Shown here piece by piece: positions 52,867-61,284 of a DNA stretch of 64,000 nt. The position numbers and the translations under genes were made by a program. The DNA is from ZC4RG30 sp040508085 (GTDB lineage: Bacteria; Pseudomonadota; Gammaproteobacteria; Steroidobacterales; Steroidobacteraceae), in the NCBI GenBank assembly GCA_040508085.1, contig JBEVNO010000072.1:1-64000 (forward strand), given 5' to 3'. The notes beneath the pieces were generated by a model. That model had not been told where the DNA came from. It made no database searches and worked only from the letters and a program-made list of their open reading frames with translations. The number at the start of each line of letters is the position of its first letter. Within the stretch, counting starts at the first letter, position 1.

Positions 52867-53049
52867 CTCTTCGACCGGAAACCGCTTACCTGCCGTGCAA
52901 ACGGGCAGACCCTGAAAAAGGGGTGGGTGAGCACCGCACCGGTCGTGTGCTCAGGCACGGTTGAACCGCGCGCCCCCAGTCTAGTTTCATATGCGTGCGG
53001 GATCCGTGACAGAGTCTGCAACGTCGAGCGCTGCGACCTAAGGAGGAAC

Positions 53050-53616
53050 ATGGGGTATGTACTGCGCGCCGCCACGCTTGCCGACCGGCCGGCGCTGCGC
53101 GATCTGATCGAACTTTCCGCCCGCGTACTGGGCGGACGCGACTATCGCGCGGATCAGGTGGAAGCCGCGCTGCGGGGCGCCTTCGGCGTCGACACCACGC
53201 TGATCGAGGACGGCACCTACTTCGTGGCCGAACTGCCCGGGCCGGAGGCCGGGCTTGCAGCCGGCACGCTGGTGGGCTGCGGCGGCTGGAGCCGGCGACG
53301 CACGCTGTTTGGTGGCGACAGTCATGCGCGCCGTGACGCCGCGCTGCTGGACCCGGCGGCTGTTGCCGCCAGGATCCGGGCCTTCTTTGTGCACCCTGGC
53401 TACGAGCGACGCGGCGTCGGCCGTGCCTTGCTGGCTCACTGCGAGCAGGCCGCGCGCGCCGCCGGTTTCCGCAGGTTCGAGCTGATGGGCACCTTGCCGG
53501 GTGTACGCCTCTATGAAGCGCTTGGTTACTCAAAGGCACCGCTGGTGCACTACCCGGTAGGCGATGGTGTCACCATCGAGTTCGTGCCAATGACCAAGCA
53601 GGCTGACCATGGATGA
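53050..53616 (+). CDS. GNAT family N-acetyltransferase
   Basis: 188 residues from an ATG with a perfect AGGAGG (53041-53046). The GNAT fold shows YFVAELPG, the acetyl-CoA motif FFVHPGYERRGVGRALL (R/Q-x-x-G-x-G/A) and FELMGTLPGVRLYEALGY. The acceptor is unknown. It overlaps the next gene by 8 bases, and the pair is probably translated together. Confidence 0.88.
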   Translation: MGYVLRAATLADRPALRDLIELSARVLGGRDYRADQVEAALRGAFGVDTTLIEDGTYFVAELPGPEAGLAAGTLVGCGGWSRRRTLFGGDSHARRDAALLDPAAVAARIRAFFVHPGYERRGVGRALLAHCEQAARAAGFRRFELMGTLPGVRLYEALGYSKAPLVHYPVGDGVTIEFVPMTKQADHG

Positions 53617-54697
53617 AAGGTGCCTACCCCCCGCGACCGGAAGCTGCGACTGGCTGCACCAGGCGGTCGCGCGCATCGAGGCGGATTTCCAGCGCAGCGC
53701 CGACACGCACCTGATCGCATTGCCGCTGCCCGGGTTCGCCGCCCAGGGCATTGATCTGTACCTGAAGGATGAATCCACCCATCCCAGCGGCAACCTGAAG
53801 CACCGGCTGGCCCGCTCGCTGTTCTTGTATGCACTGTGCAACGGCTGGCTGCGCGCGGGCTCCACGGTGGTGGAGGCATCCAGCGGCTCCACCGCCGTAA
53901 GCGAGGCCTATTTCGCGCGGCTGGTGGGCCTGCCCTTCGTCGCCGTGATGACGCGTGGCACCTCCCCGGAAAAGATCGCGCAGATCGAGTTCTATGGCGG
54001 GCGCTGCCATTTCGTGGAGCGGCCCGGCGAGATCTACGAAGCCGCGCGGCAGCTGGCACAGGACTGCGGCGGCCACTACATGGACCAGTTCACCTATGCC
54101 GAACGGGCGACCGACTGGCGTGGCAACAACAATATTGCCGTCAGCATCTTCAGCCAGATGGAACACGAACGGCATCCGGTACCACGCTGGATTGTCAGCG
54201 CGGCGGGCACCGGCGGCACCAGTGCCACCATCGGCCGCTACCTGCGCTACCAGCGCCATGCCACGCGGCTGTGCGTGCCGGATCCGGAAGGCTCGGTGTT
54301 CGCAGCCTATTTCGCGAGCGGCGATGCCGGGCTGCTGGCCGCCGGCTCGCGCATCGAGGGCATCGGCCGGCCGCGCGTGGAGGCAAGCTTCATCCGCACG
54401 GTAGTGGATCGCATGGAATCGATTCCTGACCTGGAATCCATCGCAGCCATGCGTCTGCTGTCGCAGCTGCTGGGCCGGCGCGTAGGCCCTTCCACCGGCA
54501 CGCACTTCGCCATGATGCTGCGGCTGGCGCAGGAGATGCGCTCCCTCGGGGAAGCCGGCTCCATTCTTTCCCTGCTGTGCGATTCGGGGGAGCGTTATCT
54601 GCCGACCTTCCACGATTCGCAGTGGGTGGCGCGGCATTTCGGTGACTGCGACAGCGTCTACCGCCGCCTGCAGCCGCTGCTCGAATCCAGACCGTAG
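53609..54697 (+). CDS. PLP-dependent cysteine synthase/desulfhydrase-like enzyme
   Basis: 362 residues of the fold-type II (tryptophan synthase beta) family. The PLP lysine is in HPSGNLKHRLA (about residue 64); the substrate-binding loop is SSGSTAVS and the phosphate-binding Gly-rich loop SAAGTGGTSATIG. Relatives include cysteine synthases and the mycobacterial L-cysteine desulfhydrase Cds1. It lies between a GNAT gene and a RidA gene, which fits an enzyme that releases 2-aminoacrylate, but whether it makes or breaks cysteine is open. Confidence 0.85.
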   Translation: MDERCLPPATGSCDWLHQAVARIEADFQRSADTHLIALPLPGFAAQGIDLYLKDESTHPSGNLKHRLARSLFLYALCNGWLRAGSTVVEASSGSTAVSEAYFARLVGLPFVAVMTRGTSPEKIAQIEFYGGRCHFVERPGEIYEAARQLAQDCGGHYMDQFTYAERATDWRGNNNIAVSIFSQMEHERHPVPRWIVSAAGTGGTSATIGRYLRYQRHATRLCVPDPEGSVFAAYFASGDAGLLAAGSRIEGIGRPRVEASFIRTVVDRMESIPDLESIAAMRLLSQLLGRRVGPSTGTHFAMMLRLAQEMRSLGEAGSILSLLCDSGERYLPTFHDSQWVARHFGDCDSVYRRLQPLLESRP

Positions 54698-54723
54698 CTT
54701 TGCAACTTGAACAAGGAGAGATC

Positions 54724-55251
54724 ATGAAACAGACGATCGGCTTGATGGCGGTGGCGGCAGTGGCGCTGCTCGGCGCCTGTGCGCCCAAGGAGAAGTCGCC
54801 GGCCGCGCCGGCTCCGGTGGTGCGCCATTCCACCGGTGATTTCCCGATCGCCGCCGCCGTGGAGGTTCCGCCCGGCTACACCATCGTGTTCCACAGCGGC
54901 GTGACCCCCTCGCCCGCCAAGCCAGATGCACCACAGGGCACGCCCGAATACTGGGGCGACACGCAGACGCAAGCGATGAGCGTGCTGACCAAGCTCAAGG
55001 AGTCGGTCGAGAGCAAGGGCATGACTCTGGGTGATGTGGTGTCGATGACGGTCTACCTCGCTGCAGACAAGACCAAGGGCGCGGATGCACGCATGGATTT
55101 CACCGGGCTCATGGCCGCCTACACCAAGTTCTTCGGCGAAGCCGCTGGTCAGCCGAACCTTCCAGCCCGCTCCACGGTTGAAGTAGCCAACCTGGTCGCG
55201 CCCGGCATGTTGGTAGAGATCGAAGTGACGCTGGTGCGCCCGACCAAGTAG
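54724..55251 (+). CDS. RidA-family lipoprotein
   Basis: 175 residues. Unlike usual RidA (about 128), it has a lipoprotein signal (lipobox LGAC) and so should be in the envelope. The YjgF/RidA domain (about 40-175) keeps IVFHSGVTP, the MTLGDVVSMTVYL helix and the imine-binding arginine in LPARSTVEVANL. RidA hydrolyses 2-aminoacrylate-type imines. Good binding site AAGGAGAG before ATG 54724. It follows the PLP enzyme gene by 26 bases. Confidence 0.88.
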   Translation: MKQTIGLMAVAAVALLGACAPKEKSPAAPAPVVRHSTGDFPIAAAVEVPPGYTIVFHSGVTPSPAKPDAPQGTPEYWGDTQTQAMSVLTKLKESVESKGMTLGDVVSMTVYLAADKTKGADARMDFTGLMAAYTKFFGEAAGQPNLPARSTVEVANLVAPGMLVEIEVTLVRPTK

Positions 55252-55265
55252 CGTCGCCACAACAA

Positions 55266-55304
55266 GCGGTGCGCGCTGCGCCAACTTGAAGCAGCGCGCA
55301 CCGC
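55266..55304. repeat. Strong 14-bp-arm hairpin downstream of the RidA gene
   Basis: GCGGTGCGCGCTGC (55266-55279) and its exact reverse complement (55291-55304) flank an 11-base loop. No T-run follows, so it may protect the transcript end or cause Rho-linked stopping. It lies 14 bases after the stop codon; the rest of 55252-55481 holds no gene that I can see. Confidence 0.6.
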
Positions 55305-55481
55305 ACCGCTGCGCGCCAATTGCAGTGGCAGCTGCGCGCGCCTTCGTTGCGCCATCGTGTGCAGCCTGCTCGCCACAACTGCCATGGCGAGCTTCTTGCA
55401 TCGCCGTCTCCCATCAACTGCTGAGCCTTCACGGAGCAGCAGCCTAATAAACATTGGCTTGTCTATTGTTGGGAGATCCAC

Positions 55482-57971
55482 ATGTCCTGGAATTCGTATA
55501 CGCGTACGGCATCCCTGGTTGCGGCAGCGGTCGCTGCAGCATTGGGCACGTCGGCGCTGCAGGCCGCCGAGTCCACGCAGGAAGCAACGCTTGAAGAAGT
55601 GATCGTCACGGGCACGCGCGCCACGGGTGTGGCGCTGTCCGAAAGCGCAACGCCGGTGCAGCTGATCAGTGCCGAAGTGCTGGAGGCCGCCGGCAAGCCA
55701 GATCTGATGGGCACGCTGTCCGCAGTGGTGCCGTCGTTCACCGCGCAGGCGTTCGGCGGTGACATGGCGAACCAGACCTTGCAGGCCAAGCTGCGCGGCC
55801 TGTCCCCGAACCATGTACTGGTGCTGGTGGATGGCAAGCGCCGCCACGGCACCAGCAACCTCGCGGTGCTGTCCGGCTCCTACCAGGGTGGCGCGGGCGT
55901 CGACTTGAACTTCCTGCCGGTCGGTGCCATCGAGCGCGTCGAAGTGCTGACTGATGGCGCAGCCGCCCAGTACGGCACTGATGCCATCGCCGGCGTGCTG
56001 AACATCATCACCAAGAAGGACAGCAGCGGCGGCTTCGTCGACCTGAGCTACGGTTCCTACTTCGACCAGGGCGGCCAGACGCCTGGCATCTCGGGTGGCT
56101 TCAGCCTGGCGCCGGCCGAGGGCGCCTACCTCACGGTGACCGGCGAGGCGCGCCAGCACGACCACAGCAGCCGCGGCGGGATCGACCCGCGCGTGGACGC
56201 TGAAAGCCTGGCCGGCTACAGCTACCCGGACACCAACCTGCCCTTCGCGAAGGGCTATCCCTACGTGAACAAGATTTCCGGCGACGGCGAATACGACCTC
56301 TACATGGGCTCGCTGTCGGCGGGCTACGAATTCAGCGAGGACAGCGAACTCTATTATTTCGGCACCTATGGCAAGAAGCGCGCCGCATCCTTCGAGAATT
56401 TCCGCATGCCGTCCCGCGTCTCCTATGACCCGGATGGTGCCGGCCCGGCCGCGCCGATCTATCCGTTCCCCTACGGCTTCGATCCGAAGGAAGAAAGCCA
56501 GGAGATCGACTTCTCCAACACCCTCGGCCTCACCGGCAACGTGGCAGGCTGGAGATGGGATCTGTCCACGGTGTTCGGGCGCGACAAGATCGACATCTAC
56601 ACCCTCGACAGCGCCAACGCCTCGCTGTATGCGGATACCGGCGCCACGCCGCGCGATTTCTTCGACGGCACCTTCACCGCCGAGCAGTGGACCAGCGGCC
56701 TGGACGTGGTGAAAGACCTGGATATGAGCGTACCGGTGACCTTCGCCGCGGGCATCGAGTTCCGCCGCGACGTGTATGAAATCGAGCCGGGCGATGCGCC
56801 GTCGCGCTATGTCGAGGGCGGGCAGTCCTTCCCGGGGTATGCGCTGACGGACGCCGGCCGCCACAAGCGCAACCAGAAAGCGGCCTACGTCAACGTGGTG
56901 GTGAACCCCGTGACGCAGTGGACCATCGACGTTGCGGGCCGCTATGAGGATTACAGCGACTTCGGCGACACCACCATCGGCAAGCTCACCACGCGCTATG
57001 ACTTCACCGATGCCTTCGCGCTGCGCGGCACCTTCAGCACCGGCTTCCGTGCGCCGACGCTGGCAGAGGAATTCTACTCGGCCACGAACGTGGGCCCGAC
57101 CACGGCCTATGTGCAGCTGCCGCCGAACGCGCCGGCCGCGGCGCTGGTGGGCCTGGGTGACGGCCTGCAGCCGGAGAAGTCCCGCAACATCAGCGCGGGC
57201 CTGGTGTTCAAGCCGATGCCGTCGCTGCTCGCCACGCTCGACATCTACCAGATCAAGCTGAAGAACCGCATCGTGGGAACGGGCTCGTTGAACGGCACGG
57301 TCGATGGCGAGCCGGTGGCACCTGCCATTACGGACGCCATCGAGGCCAATGGCAACACGCTCGATCCGGAAGTGCGTGCCACGGGCAACACCGGCATCAA
57401 CATCTTCGCCAATGGCATCAACACGCGCACCCGCGGCGCCGACCTGGTGGTCAGTTACGAGAGCCCGTTCGACTGGGGCACGGTGAACTGGTCACTGGGC
57501 GGCACCTTCACCAGGACCAAGGTGACCAAGGTGCGCGAGACGCCGGCGGAACTGGCCGGCCAGCGGTTGTTCGACGCGGAGGCGCTTTCCAACCTGGAAG
57601 ACACCGCACCGGACTATGTGCTGAACCTGGGCGCCCTGATCAAGTTTGGCTCGCTGTCCATCAACGTGCGCGAAGTGCTGTACGGCAAATCGGAGCTGAA
57701 CCAGACCTACTACGGGTCGGGCAGTTATCCGACCGTCATCAAGGCGACCCCGATCACCAACCTGGACGTGAGCTGGGCGGCCACCGAGAAGCTGAGTTTC
57801 AGCATCGGTGCGCAGAACCTGTTCAACAGCTATCCGGAGAAGGTGAACGAGGATCTGCTCGAGACCTACCGCGCGGATGATGACAACTCGGCCGTGGCCA
57901 TCTACCCCTCGTTCTCGCCCTTCGGCTTCAACGGCGGGTATTACTACGGCAAGGTGTCGTTCAAGTTCTGA
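55482..57971 (+). CDS. TonB-dependent receptor
   Basis: 829 residues. After a signal peptide (SLVAAAVAAALGTSALQA) comes a Ton box-like stretch (EEVIVTGTRA), a plug domain (PNHVLVLVDGKRRHG, GAIERVEVLTDGAAAQYGTD, AIAGVLNIITK) and a 22-strand barrel ending SFKF. It takes up a metal complex, cobalamin or sugar; the sequence does not say which. GGGAG lies before the ATG at 55482. Its end overlaps the convergent dioxygenase gene by 11 bases. Confidence 0.92.
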   Translation: MSWNSYTRTASLVAAAVAAALGTSALQAAESTQEATLEEVIVTGTRATGVALSESATPVQLISAEVLEAAGKPDLMGTLSAVVPSFTAQAFGGDMANQTLQAKLRGLSPNHVLVLVDGKRRHGTSNLAVLSGSYQGGAGVDLNFLPVGAIERVEVLTDGAAAQYGTDAIAGVLNIITKKDSSGGFVDLSYGSYFDQGGQTPGISGGFSLAPAEGAYLTVTGEARQHDHSSRGGIDPRVDAESLAGYSYPDTNLPFAKGYPYVNKISGDGEYDLYMGSLSAGYEFSEDSELYYFGTYGKKRAASFENFRMPSRVSYDPDGAGPAAPIYPFPYGFDPKEESQEIDFSNTLGLTGNVAGWRWDLSTVFGRDKIDIYTLDSANASLYADTGATPRDFFDGTFTAEQWTSGLDVVKDLDMSVPVTFAAGIEFRRDVYEIEPGDAPSRYVEGGQSFPGYALTDAGRHKRNQKAAYVNVVVNPVTQWTIDVAGRYEDYSDFGDTTIGKLTTRYDFTDAFALRGTFSTGFRAPTLAEEFYSATNVGPTTAYVQLPPNAPAAALVGLGDGLQPEKSRNISAGLVFKPMPSLLATLDIYQIKLKNRIVGTGSLNGTVDGEPVAPAITDAIEANGNTLDPEVRATGNTGINIFANGINTRTRGADLVVSYESPFDWGTVNWSLGGTFTRTKVTKVRETPAELAGQRLFDAEALSNLEDTAPDYVLNLGALIKFGSLSINVREVLYGKSELNQTYYGSGSYPTVIKATPITNLDVSWAATEKLSFSIGAQNLFNSYPEKVNEDLLETYRADDDNSAVAIYPSFSPFGFNGGYYYGKVSFKF

Positions 57972-58842
57972 GGCCGGCCGTGCTGACAGTCGCCGCCAGC
58001 TGATCGAACCGGCTGGCGGCGGTGCCAGCGCCGAAGCGAAAGCTGGATACCGCCAGGCTGCCCATGAACAGCTGGCCGAACACTGCCACTGCCGGGTCGC
58101 CGTCGGCTGCACCTGCCGCCACCATCAGTGGCAGCAGGTGGTCTTCACGGGGATGGGCCAGCCGCGCGGCCGGCGCCTGCTCCCAGTTCATCAACGCGTC
58201 CTGTATCTGCGCCGGCGTGCGGTTCAGCAGTGCCTGGCGCAGCCACGCATCGAACATCGCCGCGGGGCGCGCACCCGCGGCATTCCACAGCCGCAGGTTG
58301 TGATAGCTCTGGCCGCTGCCGATGATCAGCACCCCTTCGTCACGCAACGGAATGAGCGCGCGGCCCGCGGCCAGGTGCAGGGCCGGATCCAGGTTCGCCT
58401 GCAACGATAGCTGCACCACCGGCACATCGGCGTCCGGATAGATGGGCTTCAACATGCTGAAGGTGCCGTGGTCGAAGCCGCGTTGCGCGTCGACGGCAAC
58501 CGGCCAGCCCGCAGCCTGCAGCAGCTGCTGCACGCGCCCGGCAACCTGCGGTGAGCCTGGAGCCGGATAGCGGATGCGGTAGGTCTCTGCCGGGAAGCCG
58601 TAGTAGTCGTATTCCATGCCAGGGTTGGGCGCTGTGCTCACCGTGAATTGCCCGGCCTCCCAGTGGCCCGACACCACCAGCACTGCGGCAGGCCTCGCGG
58701 GCAGCTGCCGCGGGATGTCCTGCAGCGACTCTTCCAGCAACTGGAAGTGCGTCCGCATCGGGCCTTCCATGTACGGCCAGGGGCCGCCGCCATGGGAAAG
58801 GAAATACACCGGAAGGCGAGTGCTGTGATTTGGCGCGTTCAT
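57961..58842 (-). CDS. LigB/DODA-type extradiol dioxygenase (YgiD-like)
   Basis: 293 residues. The zinc/iron-binding layout of the DODA family is present: LSHGGGP near the start, VVSGHWE, GFDHGTFSML, and IGSGQSYHNLRLW near 190-205. Related enzymes open catechol rings next to a hydroxyl (4,5-DOPA extradiol dioxygenase, YgiD). The start is ATG 58842; the in-frame codons upstream of it are not homologous. It is divergent from the gluconate dehydrogenase-like genes. Confidence 0.88.
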   Translation of the reverse strand: MNAPNHSTRLPVYFLSHGGGPWPYMEGPMRTHFQLLEESLQDIPRQLPARPAAVLVVSGHWEAGQFTVSTAPNPGMEYDYYGFPAETYRIRYPAPGSPQVAGRVQQLLQAAGWPVAVDAQRGFDHGTFSMLKPIYPDADVPVVQLSLQANLDPALHLAAGRALIPLRDEGVLIIGSGQSYHNLRLWNAAGARPAAMFDAWLRQALLNRTPAQIQDALMNWEQAPAARLAHPREDHLLPLMVAAGAADGDPAVAVFGQLFMGSLAVSSFRFGAGTAASRFDQLAATVSTAGLRT

Positions 58843-58966
58843 CGACCCACATTGGACCGGAATCATGGGGCCGCGGTCCAGTCGGCCTGCCTGTGCCCCC
58901 CGCCGCGATGGCATGAGCCTTGCTTATTGCGATGCAGGCGTTTCTTGCCGGGACGGGGAGCAACAA

Positions 58967-59590
58967 GTGCATAAGACCACCAATACGCGCCGCCAATTCC
59001 TGGCAGCGGGGACAACCTTTGCCAGCACGGGCTGGCTGGCGCTGAACTGGCCGCAGATCGTCGCGGCGGCCGAGCATGCCGATCATGCCTCGCACGCGGT
59101 TGGAACCGCGCCAACCTCGTTCACCACGCTCAGCGCCGTCGAAGCCACCGAGATCGACGCCATCGCCAACCAGATCGTACCGGGCGGCGCCACTCCGGGC
59201 GCCCGCGCGGCGCGGGTCATCCATTTCATCGATCTGGCGCTGGGCAGTTTCTTCGCCGGCGAACTGCCGGCGTTCCGCAAGGGTTTCGAGGAATTCCAGA
59301 GCGCCTACGCCGCCCACAGCAGCACCGACGCACCGTTCTCCGCCGCAGGTGACGCGCGCCAGATTGCCTGGCTGCATGAGGTGGAGCGCACGCCCTTCTT
59401 CACCAGCGTGCGGCGCCTGTCGCTGCTGGGGCTGATCGCGTCACCGAAATACGGCGGCAACTTCGAGAAGGCGGGCTGGAAGCTGGTGGGCTTCGAGGAC
59501 CGGCATGTATGGGCTCCGCCCTTCGGCCACTACGACATCGACTACCCGGGCTTTGACCCCTACCCCGGCACCAAGCCATACACCGCCTGA
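58967..59590 (+). CDS. Gluconate 2-dehydrogenase subunit 3-like protein, Tat-exported
   Basis: 207 residues from a GTG at 58967 with a GGGGAG site 6 bases upstream. The twin-arginine signal TRRQFLAAGTTFAST shows Tat export. The mature part has the subunit 3 pattern TLSAVEATEIDAIANQIVPGGATPGARAARVIHFID and SPKYGGNFEKAGWK. In gluconate 2-dehydrogenases this small subunit escorts the FAD subunit through Tat. The GMC gene follows after 13 bases; a cytochrome c subunit gene is missing. Confidence 0.88.
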   Translation: MHKTTNTRRQFLAAGTTFASTGWLALNWPQIVAAAEHADHASHAVGTAPTSFTTLSAVEATEIDAIANQIVPGGATPGARAARVIHFIDLALGSFFAGELPAFRKGFEEFQSAYAAHSSTDAPFSAAGDARQIAWLHEVERTPFFTSVRRLSLLGLIASPKYGGNFEKAGWKLVGFEDRHVWAPPFGHYDIDYPGFDPYPGTKPYTA

Positions 59591-59603
59591 GGGATCGACG
59601 CAC

Positions 59604-61253
59604 ATGGCAATGAAAAAGTACAAGACCAGCGAAACCGTTGATTTCGTGGTGGTGGGCTCGGGTGCTTCCGGCGGCATCGTGGCGCGAGAACTGGCGCGCG
59701 CCGGGCACAGCGTGGTCGTGATGGAACAGGGCCCGCGCATGGCCCCCAATGAGTTCGAACACGACGAGCTGAAATACCGACAGCTGTCCGGCATCACCAA
59801 CAATCCGGCGACCAGCCCGCAGACCTTCCGCAACGACCCCGCCAGGAAGGCCGTGAAGCAGGAGGGCCGCAACCCGTTGACCTATGCGCGCATCGTCGGC
59901 GGCAGCAGTGCGCACTTCAACGCCAACTTCTGGCGCTTCCACGAGATCGACTTCAACGAGCGCAGCGTGGTGGGTTCCATCGCCGGCACCGGCTTCGCGG
60001 ACTGGCCGATCAGTTACGCGGAGCTGGAGCCCTACTACACCATGGTGGAATGGGAGGTGGGCGTGTCCGGCCTTGCGGGGGCGAGCCCCTTCGATCCGCC
60101 GCGCAGCAAGCCCTATCCGATGCCGCCGCTGCCGGTGAAATCCTCCGGCGTGCTGTTCGAACGCGGCGCGCGCAAGCTGGGGCTGCATCCGTTCCCGGCG
60201 CCGATGGCGATCAACTCCACCTACTACCGTGGCCGCCCGCCCTGCGTGCAATGCGGCCTGTGCGGCAACTACGGCTGCGAAGTGATGGCGAAATCATCCT
60301 CGGTGTGGACAGTGATCCCCGAGGCCGAAGCTACCGGCAAGTGCGAAGTGCGCTCAGAGAGCTATGTGTATCGCATCGGCATGAATGCGCAGGGCCGCAG
60401 CACCGGCGTGCATTACTTCGACAGGAATCGCAGGGAGCAGTTCCAGAAGGCGCGCGCCGTGGTGGTATGCGCCAATGGCAGCGAGACGCCCCGGCTGCTG
60501 CTCAACTCCGCCACCCCCGCAGCGCCGCAGGGTCTGGCCAATTCCAGCGGCGTGGTCGGCAAATACCTCATGTTCAACAAGGGCGGTGGTGCGCAAGCGC
60601 GCTTCGAGCATCCGCTGAACGAATACAAGGGCGCCAATGTCACGCGCATCCTGCACGACTTCTATGATTCGGACCCGAAGCGCGGTTTCTACGGCGGCGG
60701 CGGCTTCGACGCCCGCTCCAACGGTCCACTCACCTGGGGGCAGAATGTGCCGGACGGCACGCCGGAGTGGGGCCCGGGTCTGAAGGAATACCTGCAGTCG
60801 TACACGAACTGGATGAGCTGCTCGGGGCATGGCACCTCACTGGCCGTGGACACCAACCGCGTGGACATCGATCCGGAGCTGAAGGACGCCTGGGGCGTGC
60901 CTGCCATCCGCGTCACGTACAAGGATCATCCGGATGACATGAAGCATGCCGCCTGGCAGCGTGACCGCGCCGTGGAGATCATGGATGCAGCGGGGGCGAA
61001 GGAGATCGTGCCGGGCGAGATCGGCGAGGCGCGCGGGGGCGTACACCTGCTCGGCACCTGCCGCATGGGCAACGACGCCGGCAGTTCTGTGATCGACAAA
61101 TACCATCGCACGCACGATGTGAAGAACCTGTTCCTTTGCGATGGCTCGAGCTTCGTCACCTCCGGCCGTGGCCAGCCTACGCAGACCATCGAGGCGCTGG
61201 CCTTCCGCGCCGCGGAACACATCAACCGCTTCGCGAAGGCCAACGAGATCTAG
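59604..61253 (+). CDS. GMC-family FAD oxidoreductase (gluconate dehydrogenase large subunit-like)
   Basis: 549 residues. Residues 13-40 carry the FAD-binding FVVVGSGASGGIVARELA; RIVGGSSAHFNANFWR and the C-terminal GMC block HLLGTCRMGNDAGSS...GRGQPTQTIEALAFRAAEHI are present. No signal peptide: it is probably exported in complex with the Tat-bearing small subunit. A CVQCGLCGNYGC cluster could hold an iron-sulfur centre. It oxidises a sugar acid or alcohol. The gene is convergent with the FAD oxidoreductase pair. Confidence 0.92.
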   Translation: MAMKKYKTSETVDFVVVGSGASGGIVARELARAGHSVVVMEQGPRMAPNEFEHDELKYRQLSGITNNPATSPQTFRNDPARKAVKQEGRNPLTYARIVGGSSAHFNANFWRFHEIDFNERSVVGSIAGTGFADWPISYAELEPYYTMVEWEVGVSGLAGASPFDPPRSKPYPMPPLPVKSSGVLFERGARKLGLHPFPAPMAINSTYYRGRPPCVQCGLCGNYGCEVMAKSSSVWTVIPEAEATGKCEVRSESYVYRIGMNAQGRSTGVHYFDRNRREQFQKARAVVVCANGSETPRLLLNSATPAAPQGLANSSGVVGKYLMFNKGGGAQARFEHPLNEYKGANVTRILHDFYDSDPKRGFYGGGGFDARSNGPLTWGQNVPDGTPEWGPGLKEYLQSYTNWMSCSGHGTSLAVDTNRVDIDPELKDAWGVPAIRVTYKDHPDDMKHAAWQRDRAVEIMDAAGAKEIVPGEIGEARGGVHLLGTCRMGNDAGSSVIDKYHRTHDVKNLFLCDGSSFVTSGRGQPTQTIEALAFRAAEHINRFAKANEI

Positions 61254-61260
61254 GGCGGCA

Positions 61261-61284
61261 GCCCGGCGTCAGGCGGCGCCGGGC
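61261..61284. terminator. GC-rich hairpin between convergent oxidoreductase genes
   Basis: GCCCGGCG (61261-61268) pairs with CGCCGGGC (61277-61284) around an 8-base loop. It covers the last bases of the gene ending at 61269 and follows the GMC stop at 61253. No T-run on either side, so only a weak bidirectional terminator is possible. Confidence 0.4.

Noticed and set aside
52804..53049. FMN riboswitch in the ribA leader
   Set aside because: I looked for the conserved RFN blocks on the minus strand and found none; only plain hairpins are seen.
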